Positions 63,718 through 64,000 of a stretch of 64,000 nt of DNA are shown piece by piece. The notes under the pieces are model-generated. The model was not told where the DNA came from, did no database searches, and saw only the letters and a list, made by a program, of their open reading frames with translations. The position numbers and the translations under genes are program-made. Numbering within the stretch: position 1 is the stretch's first letter; the number at the start of each line of letters is the position of its first letter. This DNA is from Clostridiales bacterium UBA1742 (GTDB taxonomy: Bacteria > Bacillota > Clostridia > TANB77 > CAG-508). The DNA lies in NCBI GenBank assembly GCA_002314935.1, contig DCHW01000030.1:1-64000 (forward strand), read 5' to 3'.

Positions 63718-64000
63718 ATGTATGATTTTAAAAATAAATTTAAATTTATAATTTCATTTTTTATAGTTTTTATATTAGTATTTAATATACCAATATATGC
63801 AGATGAAGTAGAAGAAGATTTAGATTTTGTTTGGTTACAAGAAGAAATATCAAAAACAAAAACTGAAAGTGCTACATTAAATATACAATCAAAATCAGCT
63901 ATTGCGTATGACCGTAGTTCAAAAACAGTTTTATTTGGAAAAAACGAAAATCAAAAAGTTAAAATGGCAAGTACAACTAAAATTATGACAGCAATTGTGT
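63718..64000 (+). CDS. D-alanyl-D-alanine carboxypeptidase, N-terminal part
   Basis: 94 codons, cut by the window end. A signal sequence (FKFIISFFIVFILVFNIPIYA, cleavage likely after YA-D) is followed by the S11 peptidase start: SAIAYDRSSKTVLFGKNENQKVKMASTTKIMTAIV, with catalytic Ser-x-x-Lys in STTK. Trims peptidoglycan stem peptides outside the membrane; DacF/DacB-like. The start codon follows directly on the terminator T run, so its ribosome site is in the hairpin. Confidence 0.88.
   Translation, partial: MYDFKNKFKFIISFFIVFILVFNIPIYADEVEEDLDFVWLQEEISKTKTESATLNIQSKSAIAYDRSSKTVLFGKNENQKVKMASTTKIMTAIV

Overview
The window is AT-rich (clearly below one-third G+C by eye). It carries a strict-anaerobe, Gram-positive gene set: AdhE, oxygen-independent NrdD, DivIB/FtsQ plus paired DUF881 and small basic protein, MreD/PBP2/MinC, TspO, and large Cna-B/thioester surface proteins. 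This fits an uncultured gut-type member of the Clostridia; species is not determinable from the sequence. Arginine is written almost only as AGA. I found no in-frame CGG codon in any intact gene.

Layout. (1) 1-7,450 is accessory DNA: two unrelated families of long tandem-repeat proteins that share a C-terminal tail, one of them with an HNH-like nuclease domain, plus small acidic proteins and a DUF1292 protein. Several reading frames here break at A7 runs. A tRNA-Met 3' fragment at about 7,661-7,707 and short direct repeats mark an old integration boundary. (2) 7,845-11,048 holds an AbiE-type toxin-antitoxin pair (toxin with a nonsense codon), then a methyltransferase and a GNAT acetyltransferase, each with its own terminator-containing leader. 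(3) 11,049-12,465 is an orphan trpB behind a classical Trp leader-peptide attenuator. (4) 12,473-25,721 is mostly core: metallopeptidase, adhE, a kinase-like gene, tspO, a putative metal permease, mreD, PBP2, minC, purA, cdd.

(5) 25,940-38,340 is murA, split at its catalytic Cys motif by an 11,150-bp mobilizable element. The element encodes a replication-type HTH protein, a MobV relaxase with an oriT-like region, an XRE regulator, a SIMPL-domain protein, a membrane protein, a zinc-peptidase-like protein, a zinc-finger protein, a BRO-type protein and a large serine recombinase. The recombinase gene itself runs across the attachment site, so its C-terminus should differ between the integrated and circular forms. 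Precise excision would rebuild both murA and the longer recombinase.

(6) 38,354-47,639 is core again: divIB/ftsQ, two DUF881 genes, sbp, trmB, a pilin-like protein, leuS, an SDR, a patatin and a small ACT-like protein. (7) 48,143-59,075 encodes two giant wall-type surface proteins behind a near-consensus promoter. (8) 59,264-64,000 holds an M18 aminopeptidase, nrdD, an nrdG that needs two +1 shifts (each exactly at an in-frame CGG), and the start of a D-Ala-D-Ala carboxypeptidase.

The points most worth following are the murA/recombinase double switch, the Trp attenuator before an orphan trpB, the CGG-associated shifts in nrdG, and the paired A AAA AAG shift sites in the repeat proteins.
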